From Saccharothrix sp. NRRL B-16314 (GTDB lineage: Bacteria; Actinomycetota; Actinomycetes; Mycobacteriales; Pseudonocardiaceae), in assembly GCF_000716595.1 (NCBI RefSeq), contig NZ_JNXC01000022.1:62001-126000 (forward strand): a stretch of DNA of 64,000 nucleotides, written 5' to 3'. Position 1 is the first letter of the stretch. Every line of letters begins with the position of its first letter. Positions 54,102 through 63,442 of the stretch are shown here, piece by piece. Made by a program: the position numbers and the translations under genes. Below the pieces are notes generated by a model. The model did no database searches and was not told the DNA's origin. It worked only from the letters and a program-made list of their open reading frames with translations.

Positions 54102-54899
54102 GTGTCCTGTGCGAGTGCGACGCTGGTCGTCTGGACGTCAGCCTGGCTGCATGGTGCGGCTGCGGCCGACGACGTCCTCGACGCCCTGGGGTTCTGGGCC
54201 GAGCTGCACGAAGTGGCCGCGGATGACGACGGCACCGCGACCGCTCTCGACCTGCCCGGCCCCGACGAGGTCCCGGTGGGGCCCGCCCTGCTGCTGGCGT
54301 CGCTGCGCCGCGCCTCCCCCACCACGGCGAGGTTGGTGATCCCCGTGCCCGGCGACGTCCGCGGCCTCGGTGGCAGCGGGCCGCTGTCCAAGTGCGCGCT
54401 GCGCGCCGGGCAGGCCGCCGTGCTGCCCGATGTCGGCGTCGGCCTGGTGCCCGCGCTGGTGGCCGACGGCGTGATGCGGTGGACGGTGTTCGACCTGCCG
54501 TCCGCGCCCGGTGGCGAGCACGTGCCCATCGGGGAGGCGGAGCACGGCCTGGCGTCGGCGATGCGCGAGGCGGCCACCGCGCTGGTGACGCTGGACGTGG
54601 CGCGGCACCGGCCGAACGTGCGGGCCGAGATCGCCGAGCTGTCCGCGGAGCACTCGAAGGTCGACTGGCCGGCGGGGATGCCGCCGCGAGCGCTGCGCGT
54701 GCTCCAGCGCGCCGCCGAGGTGGCCGCGATCCTCGCCGTGGCGGCGTCCGACGCGCCCGGCAGCGCCGTCTCGGCCACCGCCACGCGGGCTCGGGACGAA
54801 GCGCTGCGGCCGTTGTCCGAGGCGGTGCGGCGGGCTCGGCTCGCGGCCGTGGACGAAGCCGTCCGGGTCCTGTCGGATCAAGGCGCCGGCCGCCATTAG
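54102..54899 (+). CDS. Hypothetical protein, conserved actinobacterial type
   Basis: This 265-residue Ala-rich soluble protein has no signal peptide or TM helix. It has a middle segment KCALRAGQAAVLPDVGVGLVP and a helical C-terminal third. I do not recognise a domain. It resembles conserved hypothetical proteins that lie near hemH in related actinomycetes, but that is memory and not checked. The start is the GTG at 54102 behind a leaderless promoter; the frame extends to 53673 inside the previous gene. Confidence 0.68.
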   Translation: MSCASATLVVWTSAWLHGAAAADDVLDALGFWAELHEVAADDDGTATALDLPGPDEVPVGPALLLASLRRASPTTARLVIPVPGDVRGLGGSGPLSKCALRAGQAAVLPDVGVGLVPALVADGVMRWTVFDLPSAPGGEHVPIGEAEHGLASAMREAATALVTLDVARHRPNVRAEIAELSAEHSKVDWPAGMPPRALRVLQRAAEVAAILAVAASDAPGSAVSATATRARDEALRPLSEAVRRARLAAVDEAVRVLSDQGAGRH

Positions 54900-55247
54900 G
54901 TCGATGGCGGTCGTCGAATATTCGACACCCATTCGATGAACGGCGAAATATTTGCGGTCCGAAACCGGTACCGCCGCGTCGTTCACATCCGCGGAAGTAT
55001 TTTCGAAGTCGACGGTGAAGTGTCCTGGATCGGCGCTCGTAATAGGCCGAACAGGCGATCGGCGCGGCATCCGTTTGCCGTCCGAATCGATTCCGGCGCG
55101 CTTCCGCACGGCAATCGCATCGGCGTGTGAAGTACTGCAAACCGCAGGTCAGCGCGTTCGGGGCGGCGGTACGCGCACGGGTATAGCGCTGGATTAAGTG
55201 CAGGTCAACCCCTCGTCAACACGACGTGTCATGCGTTACCGTTCGTC

Positions 55248-55261
55248 TGGGAGCGCTCCCA
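55248..55261. promoter_or_regulatory. CebR/CelR-type operator, second GH6 gene, distal
   Basis: A perfect TGGGAGCGCTCCCA about 100 bp before the ribosome site. Confidence 0.93.
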
Positions 55262-55310
55262 GTCCCCAGCTGTTTCGGTCTCGCGTCGAATCCCGACTCG
55301 GCGTTTGGCC

Positions 55311-55324
55311 TGGGAGCGCTCCCA
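55311..55324. promoter_or_regulatory. CebR/CelR-type operator, second GH6 gene, proximal
   Basis: A perfect TGGGAGCGCTCCCA. Centre-to-centre spacing to the distal site is 63 bp, six helical turns, so both dimers would face the same side of the DNA. Confidence 0.93.
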
Positions 55325-55350
55325 GATGGCGGGTTGCACGCAAGGAGGCG

Positions 55351-56877
55351 ATGCATGAGTCTGCGCACTTTTGTACGGTCCCGGAAACTCACCGGAGCAT
55401 TGGCGGTGACCTCGGTGGCGGCCCTGTCCGTAGCCGGGGTGGTGGCCTCGCTCCCACGCAGTTCAAGCTGAACGGGACGATCTGCACGGGGAACATCAGC
55501 ACCACGACCTCGACGTCGACGTCGACGTCGACCACGACGAGCACGTCCACGACGACGACCACCACGTCCAACAACCCGGGCGGTCCGAAGGTGGACAACC
55601 CGTACGTGGGCGCCGGCGTGTACGTGAACCCGCAGTGGTCGCGTCTCGCCTCGGCCGAGCCGGGTGGCTCGCGGATCGCGAACCAGCCGACCGGTGTCTG
55701 GCTGGACCGGATCAGCGCGATCGAGGGCAACGACTCGCCGACCACCGGCACGATGGGCCTTGCGGACCACCTGGACGAGGCGGAGAAGCAGCGCGCCGCC
55801 CGTTCGGACGGCCAGCTGGTCTTCCAGTTCGTGGTCTACAACCTGCCCGGTCGCGACTGCGCGGCGCTGGCGTCGAACGGTGAGCTCGGCCAGACCGAGA
55901 TCGGCCGGTACAAGACCGAGTACATCGACCCGATCGTGAGCATCGTCTCGCGGCCGGAGTACTCGAAGCTGCGCATCGTCCCGGTCATCGAGATCGACTC
56001 GCTGCCGAACCTGGTGACCAACGTGTCGCCGCGTCCGACCGCCGTGGCGAACTGCGACGCGATGAAGGCGAACGGCAACTACGTCGAGGGTGTCTCGTAC
56101 GCCGTCGGCAAGCTCGGCGCCATCGCCAACGTCTACAACTACATCGACTCCGGCCACCACGGCTGGATCGGTTGGGGCGACACGGTTCCGGAGTACGACA
56201 ACTTCTACGCCGCGGCGAAGACGTTCGCGTCCCTCCTGGGCAAGAACGGCGCCACCAAGGACAAGATCCACGGCTTCATCACCAACACGGCGAACTACTC
56301 CGCGCTGGAGGAGCCGTTCTGGACGGTCGACGACCTCGTCGGTGGCCGCCCGGTGAAGGAATCCGCGACCTGGGTCGACTGGAACGACTTCAACGGTGAG
56401 GTGGGCTTCGCCCAGGGCATGCGCGCCGAGCTGGTGAAGCAGGGCTTCGACAGCGGCATCGGCATGCTGATCGACACCTCGCGCAACGGCTGGGGCGGCC
56501 CGAACCGGCCCACCGCCAAGTCGACCGCGACCAACGCGAACGACTACGTGAACGAGTCGCGCATCGACCGCCGCTACCAGAAGGGCAACTGGTGCAACCA
56601 GGCCGGTGCCGGTCTGGGCGAGCGTCCGAAGGCCGCTCCGAAGCCGAACATCGACGCCTACGTCTGGATCAAGCCGCCGGGCGAGTCCGACGGTGCCAGC
56701 GAGGAGATCCCGAACCCCGAGGGCAAGGGCTTCGACCGCATGTGCGACCCGACCTACGGTGGCAACGTGCGCAACGGCAACAACCCCTCGGGCGCCCTGG
56801 CCAACGCCCCGCTGTCGGGCCACTGGTTCTCGGCCCAGTTCCAGGAGCTCATGGCCAACGCCTACCCGGCGCTGTGA
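55351..56877 (+). CDS. GH6 cellobiohydrolase with N-terminal frameshift and lost CBM2 (possible pseudogene)
   Basis: The catalytic part is intact: after a Thr/Ser linker (55494-55575), a GH6 domain with long loops runs to the stop, as in actinobacterial Cel6B exoglucanases. Likely catalytic aspartates are in VYNLPGRDCAA and VIEIDSLP. Ahead of the linker are only PTQFKLNGTICTG residues, the last strand of a CBM2, so the rest of a CBM2 of about 100 residues is missing. The signal peptide is in another frame (ATG 55355, stop 55469-55471). The in-frame ATG at 55351 gives a leader that is not a signal peptide. Either an out-of-frame deletion inactivated secretion or the assembly is wrong here. Two CebR-type sites lie upstream. 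Confidence 0.85.
   Translation: MHESAHFCTVPETHRSIGGDLGGGPVRSRGGGLAPTQFKLNGTICTGNISTTTSTSTSTSTTTSTSTTTTTTSNNPGGPKVDNPYVGAGVYVNPQWSRLASAEPGGSRIANQPTGVWLDRISAIEGNDSPTTGTMGLADHLDEAEKQRAARSDGQLVFQFVVYNLPGRDCAALASNGELGQTEIGRYKTEYIDPIVSIVSRPEYSKLRIVPVIEIDSLPNLVTNVSPRPTAVANCDAMKANGNYVEGVSYAVGKLGAIANVYNYIDSGHHGWIGWGDTVPEYDNFYAAAKTFASLLGKNGATKDKIHGFITNTANYSALEEPFWTVDDLVGGRPVKESATWVDWNDFNGEVGFAQGMRAELVKQGFDSGIGMLIDTSRNGWGGPNRPTAKSTATNANDYVNESRIDRRYQKGNWCNQAGAGLGERPKAAPKPNIDAYVWIKPPGESDGASEEIPNPEGKGFDRMCDPTYGGNVRNGNNPSGALANAPLSGHWFSAQFQELMANAYPAL
55355..55471 (+). pseudogene. Out-of-frame signal peptide of the second GH6 gene
   Basis: The ATG at 55355 is 6 nt after AAGGAGG, ideal spacing. It encodes 38 residues with a basic start (MSLRTFVRSRKL) and a hydrophobic core (ALAVTSVAALSVAGVVA), a normal signal peptide. 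It then reads SLPRSSS and stops. The downstream CBM2 remnant and GH6 domain lie in the +2 relative frame, so the signal peptide is separated from its enzyme by the deletion junction near 55440-55450. Confidence 0.8.
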
Positions 56878-56918
56878 CCACCGGCTGACTGGTACGACAA
56901 CTGAACAGCTCTTGCACT

Positions 56919-56952
56919 CCGTAGGCGGCGTCCACTTGGGCGCCGCCTACGG
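56919..56952 (+). terminator. Hairpin terminator after the second GH6 gene
   Basis: Perfect 12-bp arms CCGTAGGCGGCG and CGCCGCCTACGG with a 10-nt loop, about 40 bp past the stop. Confidence 0.82.
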
Positions 56953-56977
56953 GCGTTTATCCGGTTGCGGGCGCGGT

Positions 56978-56983
56978 TACCGT
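56978..56983 (+). promoter_or_regulatory. -10 element of a leaderless promoter
   Basis: TACCGT lies 6 nt before the GTG at 56990. Confidence 0.45.
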
Positions 56984-56989
56984 GCGTCG

Positions 56990-57850
56990 GTGGACGTAGA
57001 AGAGATCACCGCGCGGTTGGCGCTCCGGTTCGGTCCGTCGGTCGCGCCGTGGTGCGCGCGCGTGCCGGAGCAGGCGGCTTCGGTCGCTTCACGGTGGAAT
57101 CTCACGCTCGGCGGGATGACGCCGCAGGGCGCGTCATCGGTCGTGGTGTCCTGTGCGCGGTCCGACGGTGCTCCGGCGGCGCTGAAACTCAGCCCGGACG
57201 CCGTTTTCCTGGCCGAGCAGGCGGCGGTGCTGAGGCTGTTCGCCCCGTCCGGTCGGGTGCCCGCCGTGCTGGGGGAGGACGAGGGCGTGCTGCTGATGGA
57301 GGCGATCCGGCCGGGCACGATGGCCGACGAGCTGCCGGTTCCGCCGACGCCCGAGGAGTGGGCCGGGCTGGCCGCCGCCCTGCACACCGTGCCGGACTCC
57401 GGTGGGCCTTGGCTGGAGCTGCGGGCCCGGTGCGAGGAGTTCTACACCCGCATCGGCCGTCGCCTGGCGGACCCGGTCGTCGCCGCGCACGTGTCACCGG
57501 CGATGTGGGACCGGGCCCGTGACCGCTGCCGCGCCCTGCTCGACACCCAGCCGCGCGTGCTGCTGCACGGTGACCTGCACCTGGGCAACGTGCTGGACGG
57601 TGGTCCGCGGGGCCTGATCGCGATCGACCCGCGGGCGTGCGTCGGCGACCCGTGCTTCGACGTCGTGGACTACGTGCTGGACGCGGCCGGCCGTGAAGGC
57701 GTCGCCGAACGCGCCAAGCGGGTAGCCGAGGCGGCGGACCTCGACCCCGACCGCCTGCACGAGTGGTGCCGGGCGCTGGCCCCGGTGAACGCCCTCGCCT
57801 ACCTCGACGACGAGGCCGCGCTCACCGAACTGCTCGCCCTCGCCCGCTGA
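56990..57850 (+). CDS. APH-family phosphotransferase
   Basis: This 286-residue protein has the aminoglycoside phosphotransferase/choline kinase fold. The catalytic loop is LLHGDLHLGNVLDGG and the metal-binding Asp is in AIDPRACVGDPCFDVVDY. The N-terminal lobe has ALKLSPDAVFLAEQAAVLRLF. This version, with DPRACVGDP, is close to hydroxyurea or streptomycin phosphotransferase-like proteins of actinomycetes. The natural substrate is unknown; resistance cannot be assumed. The GTG at 56990 follows a leaderless promoter, and the frame is open far upstream into the GH6 gene. Confidence 0.85.
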   Translation: MDVEEITARLALRFGPSVAPWCARVPEQAASVASRWNLTLGGMTPQGASSVVVSCARSDGAPAALKLSPDAVFLAEQAAVLRLFAPSGRVPAVLGEDEGVLLMEAIRPGTMADELPVPPTPEEWAGLAAALHTVPDSGGPWLELRARCEEFYTRIGRRLADPVVAAHVSPAMWDRARDRCRALLDTQPRVLLHGDLHLGNVLDGGPRGLIAIDPRACVGDPCFDVVDYVLDAAGREGVAERAKRVAEAADLDPDRLHEWCRALAPVNALAYLDDEAALTELLALAR

Positions 57851-57905
57851 TCGGCTCCGCCCGCGGGTGGAGCTGCTCTACGTCGACCGACGACCGATCG
57901 GTGCG

Positions 57906-57911
57906 TAGGTT
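57906..57911 (+). promoter_or_regulatory. -10 element of a leaderless promoter
   Basis: TAGGTT lies 7 nt before the GTG of the AAA+ gene at 57919. Confidence 0.5.
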
Positions 57912-57918
57912 CGGTGGG

Positions 57919-59304
57919 GTGACTTCCGAACTCCCCACCACCGCGGGCGCCCTCCGCGCGGCAGGCCACCTGCCGCGCGGGGTGAAGGCCGAGATCCGGG
58001 AAAACCTGCTGGCCGCGCTCCGGGAAGGCCGCGACCCGTGGCCCGGGATCGTCGGGTTCGACCGCACCGTCCTCCCGCAGCTGGAACGCGCCCTCCTCGC
58101 GGGCCACGACGTGGTGCTCCTCGGCGAACGGGGCCAGGGCAAGACGCGCCTGCTGCGCACCCTCGTCGGCCTGCTGGACGAGTGGACCCCGGTGATCGCG
58201 GGCGCCGAGCTGAACGAGCACCCGCTCGACCCGATCACCCCCGAGTCGAAGCGCCGCGCCCGGGAGCTCGGCGACGAGCTGCCCGTCGAGTGGAAGCACC
58301 GCGACGAGAGGTTCGCCGAGAAGCTCGCCACGCCGGACACGAGCGTCGGCGACCTCGTCGGCGACGTCGACCCGGTCAAGGTCGCGCAGGGCCGCAGCCT
58401 GGGCGACCCGGAGACCATCCACTACGGCCTCCTGCCCCGCTCGCACCGCAGCATCATCGCCGTCAACGAGCTGCCCGACCTGGCCGAACGCATCCAGGTC
58501 GCGCTGCTGAACGTGATGGAGGAGCGCGACATCCAAATCCGCGGCTACACGCTGCGGCTCCCGCTGGACGTCCTCCTCGTCGCCACCGCCAACCCCGAGG
58601 ACTACACGAACCGCGGCCGGATCATCACCCCGCTCAAGGACCGGTTCGGCGCCGAGATCCGCACCCACTACCCGCTGGAGATCGGCGCCGAGATCGACCT
58701 GGTGCGCCAGGAGGCGGACCTGGTCGCGGAGGTCGGCGACCACCTGCTGGAGGTCATCGCCCGGTTCGTGCGGCACCTGCGCGAGTCGTCCGCGATCGAC
58801 CAGCGCTCCGGCGTGTCGGCCAGGTTCGCGGTCGCGGCGGCGGAGACGGTGGCGGCGAGCGCCCTGCGTCGCAGCGCCCTGATCGGGGAGAACCCGCCGA
58901 TCGCCCGCCCGGTCGACCTGGACTCGGTGCCCGAGGTGCTGCGCGGCAAGCTGGAGTTCGAGGCCGGCGAGGAGGGCCGCGAGCAGGAGGTGCTGGTCCA
59001 CCTGCTGCGCCGGGCCACCGCGGACACGGCGCGGTCGACGTTCGCCGGGATCAACCTGCGGCCGTTGGCCGAGCTGGTGTCCGACGGGCACCCGGTCGCG
59101 ACCGGTGAACGGGTTCACGCGGGCGACCTGCTGGCCGCGCTGCCGGAACTGCCGGTGCTGCACGAGGTGGCGGAGCGCGTGGGCGCGGGACCGAAGGACC
59201 CGGTGGGGCGGATCGCGTCGGCCGTGGAGCTGGCGCTCGAATCGCTCTACCTCACCCGCCGGCTGGCCAAGGACAGCGACGACGACCGGACGGTGTACGG
59301 ATGA
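57919..59304 (+). CDS. Magnesium-chelatase-like AAA+ ATPase
   Basis: This 461-residue ATPase is related to BchI/ChlI-type AAA+ proteins. Walker A is LLGERGQGKTRLL near residue 70. Walker B lies in IIAVNELPDLAERIQVALLN. Sensor 1 is LVATANPEDYTNRG. An insert after Walker A (about 90-160, with EWKHRDERFAEKLATP) is typical of this actinobacterial branch. It overlaps the vWA gene by 4 bp, and the two correspond to the I and D subunits of a chelatase-like motor. No metal or tetrapyrrole gene lies next to it, so metal insertion is not implied. The frame extends back to 57763. Confidence 0.88.
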   Translation: MTSELPTTAGALRAAGHLPRGVKAEIRENLLAALREGRDPWPGIVGFDRTVLPQLERALLAGHDVVLLGERGQGKTRLLRTLVGLLDEWTPVIAGAELNEHPLDPITPESKRRARELGDELPVEWKHRDERFAEKLATPDTSVGDLVGDVDPVKVAQGRSLGDPETIHYGLLPRSHRSIIAVNELPDLAERIQVALLNVMEERDIQIRGYTLRLPLDVLLVATANPEDYTNRGRIITPLKDRFGAEIRTHYPLEIGAEIDLVRQEADLVAEVGDHLLEVIARFVRHLRESSAIDQRSGVSARFAVAAAETVAASALRRSALIGENPPIARPVDLDSVPEVLRGKLEFEAGEEGREQEVLVHLLRRATADTARSTFAGINLRPLAELVSDGHPVATGERVHAGDLLAALPELPVLHEVAERVGAGPKDPVGRIASAVELALESLYLTRRLAKDSDDDRTVYG

Positions 59305-61238
59305 GCACCTACCGGTACGGCCGGTACGCGGACGGGCCGGACCCGCTGGCCCCGCCGACCGACCTGCGTGCCGCCATGGACGAGCTGGGCCGCGAGGTCA
59401 TGGAGGGCGCGTCGCCCGAGTCGGCGCTGCGCGAGCTGCTGCGCCGGGGCACGTCCGGCACCCGTGGCCTTGACGACCTGACCGCGCGGCTGTGGCAGAA
59501 GCGCGCCGCGCTGACCAGGCGGAACCGGTTGGACGGCACGCTGCAGGAGATCCAGCGGCTGCTGGACGAGGCGGTGACGGCGGAACGGGCGGCGCTGTTC
59601 CCGGACCCGGACGACGACGCGCGGTTCCGCGAGGCCACGCTGGACGCGTTGCCGCAGTCGACGGCGGCGGCGGTGAGCGAGCTGGCCGAGTACGACTGGC
59701 GCTCGCCACAGGCCCGGGAGTCCTACGAGCAGATCCGGAACCTGCTCGGCCGGGAGCTGATGGACCAGCGGTTCCAGGGCATGAAGCAGGCCATGGAGAA
59801 CGTCCGGCCCGAGGACGTGCAGCGCATCCAAGCCATGCTGGGCGACCTGAACGCCCTGCTCGCCGCCCACGCCCAGGGCGATGACACGACGGAGCGGTTC
59901 GCGGAGTTCATGCGCGAGCACGGCGAGTTCTTCCCGGAGGACCCGAGGTCGGTGGAGGAGCTGATCGACGCGCTCGCCGCCCGGTCGGCCGCCGCCCAGC
60001 GGATGATGAACTCGATGACCGACCAGCAGCGCCAGGAGCTGTCGGCGTTGTCGCAGCAGGCTTTCGGCGACTCGGGTGTCGGATCGCAACTGTCCCGATT
60101 GGACTCCTTGTTGCAGGGCCTGCGGCCCGGTGAGGACTGGACCGGTTCGGCGCGGTTCCGGGGCGACAACCCGATGGGGTTGGGCGAGGGCGCGCAGGCG
60201 ATGGCGGACCTGGCCGAGCTGGACGCGTTGGCCGAGCAGCTGTCCCAGTCGTACCCCGGTGCGAGGTTGGAGGACATCGACCTGGAGGCGTTGGTCCGGC
60301 AGCTCGGTGACGAGGCCGGGGTGGACGCGCGGCGGCTGGCCGAGCTGGAACGGGAGTTGAGGTCGCAGAACCTGCTGGAACGCGCGCCGGACGGTTCGCT
60401 GCGGTTGACGCCGAAGGCGTTGCGGCGGTTGGGGGAGACGGCGTTGCGCGGCGTGATCGACAGCGCGCGGCAGCAGGGGCAGCGGGACAACTCGTCGGCG
60501 GGTGCGGCGGGTGAGCTGATCGGGTCGACGCGGCCGTGGCAGTTCGGCGACACCGAGCCCTGGAACGTGCCGCGCACGGTGACGAACGCCGTGCTGCGGT
60601 CGGCCGGTGGCCCGGTGCGGTTGGACGTGGTGGACGTCGAGGTCAGCGAGACCGAGCAGCGGTCGCGCGCGGCGGTCGCGCTGTGCGTCGACACGTCGTG
60701 GTCGATGGTGCAGGACGGCCGGTGGGTCCCGATGAAGCGCACCGCGCTGGCGCTGCACCACTTGGTGCGGACCAGGTTCCGGACGGACGCGCTGGAGCTG
60801 ATCACGTTCGGCCGGCACGCCGAGACCGTCGACATCGGCCGGCTCACCGCGCTGGAAGGCGTCTGGGAACAAGGCACCAACCTCCACCACGCGCTGTTGC
60901 TGGCAGGTCGGCACGTCCGCAGGCACCCCGATGCCCAGCCGGTGGTGCTGGTTGTGACCGACGGCGAACCCACCGCGCACCTGGAGGCGACCGGCGAAGC
61001 CGAGTTCCACTACCCGCCCCTGGACCGGACCCTCGGCAAGACGTTGGTGGAGGTGGACGCCCTGGCCCGGTTGGGCGCGTCGATCACCGTGTTCCGGCTC
61101 GGTGACGACCCGAGGCTGACCGCGTTCGTGGACACCGTTGCCCGCCGTTCGGGTGGCCGTGTCGTGGCGCCGGGGGAGGACGGCCTCGGCGCGGCCGTGG
61201 TCAGCGACTACCTGCGCTCCCGCAAGCGCCGTCACTGA
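59301..61238 (+). CDS. vWA domain protein, partner of the AAA+ ATPase
   Basis: This 645-residue soluble protein has a long helical N-terminal region (about 1-390) and a C-terminal vWA domain (about 445-630). The MIDAS is complete: CVDTSWSMVQDGRW, the Thr in EQGTNLHHAL and VVTDGEP. It resembles CoxE/ChlD-like proteins. The ATG start lies inside the ATPase stop. It is the second AAA+/vWA system of the window, distinct from the MoxR operon by family and by the absence of TM helices. Confidence 0.87.
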   Translation: MSTYRYGRYADGPDPLAPPTDLRAAMDELGREVMEGASPESALRELLRRGTSGTRGLDDLTARLWQKRAALTRRNRLDGTLQEIQRLLDEAVTAERAALFPDPDDDARFREATLDALPQSTAAAVSELAEYDWRSPQARESYEQIRNLLGRELMDQRFQGMKQAMENVRPEDVQRIQAMLGDLNALLAAHAQGDDTTERFAEFMREHGEFFPEDPRSVEELIDALAARSAAAQRMMNSMTDQQRQELSALSQQAFGDSGVGSQLSRLDSLLQGLRPGEDWTGSARFRGDNPMGLGEGAQAMADLAELDALAEQLSQSYPGARLEDIDLEALVRQLGDEAGVDARRLAELERELRSQNLLERAPDGSLRLTPKALRRLGETALRGVIDSARQQGQRDNSSAGAAGELIGSTRPWQFGDTEPWNVPRTVTNAVLRSAGGPVRLDVVDVEVSETEQRSRAAVALCVDTSWSMVQDGRWVPMKRTALALHHLVRTRFRTDALELITFGRHAETVDIGRLTALEGVWEQGTNLHHALLLAGRHVRRHPDAQPVVLVVTDGEPTAHLEATGEAEFHYPPLDRTLGKTLVEVDALARLGASITVFRLGDDPRLTAFVDTVARRSGGRVVAPGEDGLGAAVVSDYLRSRKRRH

Positions 61239-61267
61239 CCCTGCCGGCCCACCTGCGGCGACCTCGG

Positions 61268-61282
61268 CCGGGGAAACCCCGG
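61268..61282. terminator. Short tight hairpin between convergent genes
   Basis: CCGGGG and CCCCGG with a 3-nt AAA loop, 30 bp after the vWA stop and 7 bp before the end of the fragment on the other strand. It is a weak terminator candidate. Confidence 0.35.
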
Positions 61283-61288
61283 AATCCC

Positions 61289-61597
61289 TCAGCCGCCCGC
61301 CAGGCAGCGTCGCACTGCGGACAGGTGGGTCGGCACCACTCGTCCCTGGTGGGGGCGGGCTTGCCGGTCGTAGGTGTCGGCCCAGCGGGCGAAGGCGTCG
61401 CGGGACTGGGCGGAGGTGAGGGCCGAGTCGGCCAGGTGACGCATCCTGGCGTCGTAGGCGGCAACGGCGTCCGGGGCGTCGTGGAACACGGTAGCCGTGT
61501 CGGTCTCCACGTAGGCCAGGGACGAGTCGCGCCCGTCGACCCTGGTCCCGGCCGGCTCAGTCTTCCCGTTCCTCCCTGATCTCACTCTTCGTCTCAC
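61289..61597 (-). pseudogene. C-terminal fragment of a DUF5753-type regulator
   Basis: The frame encodes 102 residues. From about 61525 to the stop the sequence (SLAYVETDTATVFHDAPDAV, then LADSALTSAQSRDAFARWAD) resembles the last 70 residues of DUF5753 proteins, which follow a helix-turn-helix in many actinomycete regulators. The N-terminal helix-turn-helix and most of the domain are missing, because the upstream DNA is the end of ctaD. The first 24 residues do not match. It is probably a remnant of a larger gene rather than a working gene. Confidence 0.5.
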
Positions 61598-63347
61598 GCT
61601 CCCGCTCGGTCGGCGCGAGGGCCCTTTCCGTCGCCGTGTCCGGCTCCACCCGGTGTTTGCCGGGGCGGGTCAGCGAGAAGTGCGACTCGTCGCGCATCCG
61701 CTCCACCATGTGCGGGTAGTGGAGTTCGAACGCGGGCCGCTCCGACCTGATCCGGGGCAGTTCGGTGAAGTTGTGCCGGGGCGGCGGGCACGTCGTCGCC
61801 CATTCGAGCGAGTTCCCGAAACCCCACGGGTCGTCGCGTTCCGCCGGGTCGCCGAACCGGTAGCTGCGCAGCACGTTCCACACGAACGGCAGCACGGACG
61901 CGCCCAGCAGGAATGCCCCGACCGTGGAGATGGTGTTCATCAGGGTGAACCCGTCGGACGGCAGGTAGTCGGCGTACCGGCGCGGGAAGCCGATGTTGCC
62001 CAGCCAGTGCTGGATCAGGAACGTCAGGTGGAAGCCGAGGAACGTGGTCCAGAAGTGGAGCTTGCCCAGCGGCTCGTTCAGCATCCGCCCGGTCATCTTG
62101 GGAAACCAGAAGTAGATGCCCGCGTACGTGGCGAACACGATCGTCCCGAACAGCACGTAGTGGAAGTGCGCCACCACGAAGTACGTGTCCGTGACGTGGA
62201 AGTCGAGCGGCGGCGACGCCAGGATGATGCCGGTCAGCCCACCCAGCAGGAACGTGATCAGGAACCCGACGCTGAACAGCATCGGCGTCTCCAGCGTGAT
62301 CTGCCCCTTCCACATGGTGCCGATCCAGTTGAAGAACTTGATCCCGGTCGGCACCGCGATGAGGAACGTCATCAGCGAGAAGAACGGCAGCAGCACCGCG
62401 CCCGTGGCGAACATGTGGTGCGCCCACACCGCCACCGACAGCGCGGCGATGGCGAACGTGGCGAACACCAGCCCTTTGTAGCCGAACAGCGGTTTCCGGC
62501 TGAACACCGGGAAGATCTCCGACACGATGCCGAAGAACGGCAACGCCACGATGTACACCTCGGGGTGCCCGAAGAACCAGAACAGGTGCTGCCACAGGAT
62601 CACGCCGCCGTTCGCGGGGTCGAACACGTGCGCGCCCAGGTGCCGGTCGGCGGCCAGGCCCATCAGCGCCGCGGTGAGGATCGGGAACGCGAGCAGGATC
62701 AGCAGGCTGGTGACGAAGATGTTCCAGGTGAAGATCGGCATCCGGAACATGGTCATGCCGGGCGCGCGCAGGCAGCACACCGTGGTCACCATGTTGACCC
62801 CGCCCAGGATCGTCCCGAGCCCCGACACGGCCAGGCCCATGATCCACAGGTCGGGTCCGACGCCCGGCGCGTGCACCGCGCTGCTCAACGGCGTGTAGCC
62901 GGTCCAGCCGAAGTCCGCCGCGCCGCCCGGCGTGACGAACCCGAGCATCACGGTCAGCCCGCCGAACAGGTACAGCCAGTACGAGAACGCGTTGAGCCGG
63001 GGGAACGCCACGTCCGGCGCGCCGATCTGCAACGGCAGGATGTAGTTCGCGAACCCGAACAGGATCGGCGTCGCGTACAGCAGCAACATGATCGTGCCGT
63101 GCATGGTGAACAGCTGGTTGTACTGCTCGGTCGACAGGAACTGCAGCCCCGGCCGGGCCAGCTCGCCCCGGATCAGCAGCGCCATCAGGCCACCGACCAT
63201 GAAGAACATGAACGACGTCGACAGGTAGAGCAGCCCGATCTGCTTCGGGTCCGTCGTCTTGAGCAGACTCAGGAACACGGCGCCCTTGGACCGTCGCCTG
63301 GCCGCACCAGGGTGGGTGATCACGGGTTCCGGCTTGAGCGCGGTCAT
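61557..63347 (-). CDS. ctaD: Cytochrome c oxidase subunit I
   Basis: This 596-residue polytopic protein is the catalytic subunit of the aa3 oxidase, which reduces O2 to water and pumps protons. It has 12 TM helices. The heme a ligand lies in [15 protein letters not shown], the Cu-B and cross-link residues in [14 protein letters not shown] and AHHMFATG, and the heme a3/heme a ligands in [16 protein letters not shown] charged tail of about 45 residues (rich in Glu and Arg) follows the last helix. The ATG at 63347 follows GGGAGG; the frame is open to 63782 but that part is not ctaD-like. Subunits II and III are not next to it. Confidence 0.97.
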   Translation of the reverse strand: MTALKPEPVITHPGAARRRSKGAVFLSLLKTTDPKQIGLLYLSTSFMFFMVGGLMALLIRGELARPGLQFLSTEQYNQLFTMHGTIMLLLYATPILFGFANYILPLQIGAPDVAFPRLNAFSYWLYLFGGLTVMLGFVTPGGAADFGWTGYTPLSSAVHAPGVGPDLWIMGLAVSGLGTILGGVNMVTTVCCLRAPGMTMFRMPIFTWNIFVTSLLILLAFPILTAALMGLAADRHLGAHVFDPANGGVILWQHLFWFFGHPEVYIVALPFFGIVSEIFPVFSRKPLFGYKGLVFATFAIAALSVAVWAHHMFATGAVLLPFFSLMTFLIAVPTGIKFFNWIGTMWKGQITLETPMLFSVGFLITFLLGGLTGIILASPPLDFHVTDTYFVVAHFHYVLFGTIVFATYAGIYFWFPKMTGRMLNEPLGKLHFWTTFLGFHLTFLIQHWLGNIGFPRRYADYLPSDGFTLMNTISTVGAFLLGASVLPFVWNVLRSYRFGDPAERDDPWGFGNSLEWATTCPPPRHNFTELPRIRSERPAFELHYPHMVERMRDESHFSLTRPGKHRVEPDTATERALAPTERERETKSEIREERED

Positions 63348-63442
63348 CCCCGCCTCCCTCGTCCCGACGACGTCCCGACGACGTGAGCCAAGCCACATGT
63401 TCCTCCGGTCGGACGCGCGCGGCAAACGCGCGGGACCGGCGT

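Larger units (their letters stand above)
54900..55350. other. Regulatory region upstream of the second GH6 gene, 451 bp
   Basis: No gene is supported here. The part 54905-55110 is AT-richer than the surroundings. Two perfect CebR-type palindromes lie at the right end. Small frames that cross the operators are not convincing as genes. Confidence 0.5.

Noticed and set aside
56990..57850. Antibiotic-resistance gene
   Set aside because: The fold is that of aminoglycoside phosphotransferases, but most family members in actinomycetes act on other substrates and nothing nearby supports resistance.
57919..61238. Magnesium or cobalt chelatase for tetrapyrrole synthesis
   Set aside because: The two proteins look like chelatase I and D subunits but no H subunit or cobalamin/chlorophyll gene is present, so only the motor-like homology is claimed.
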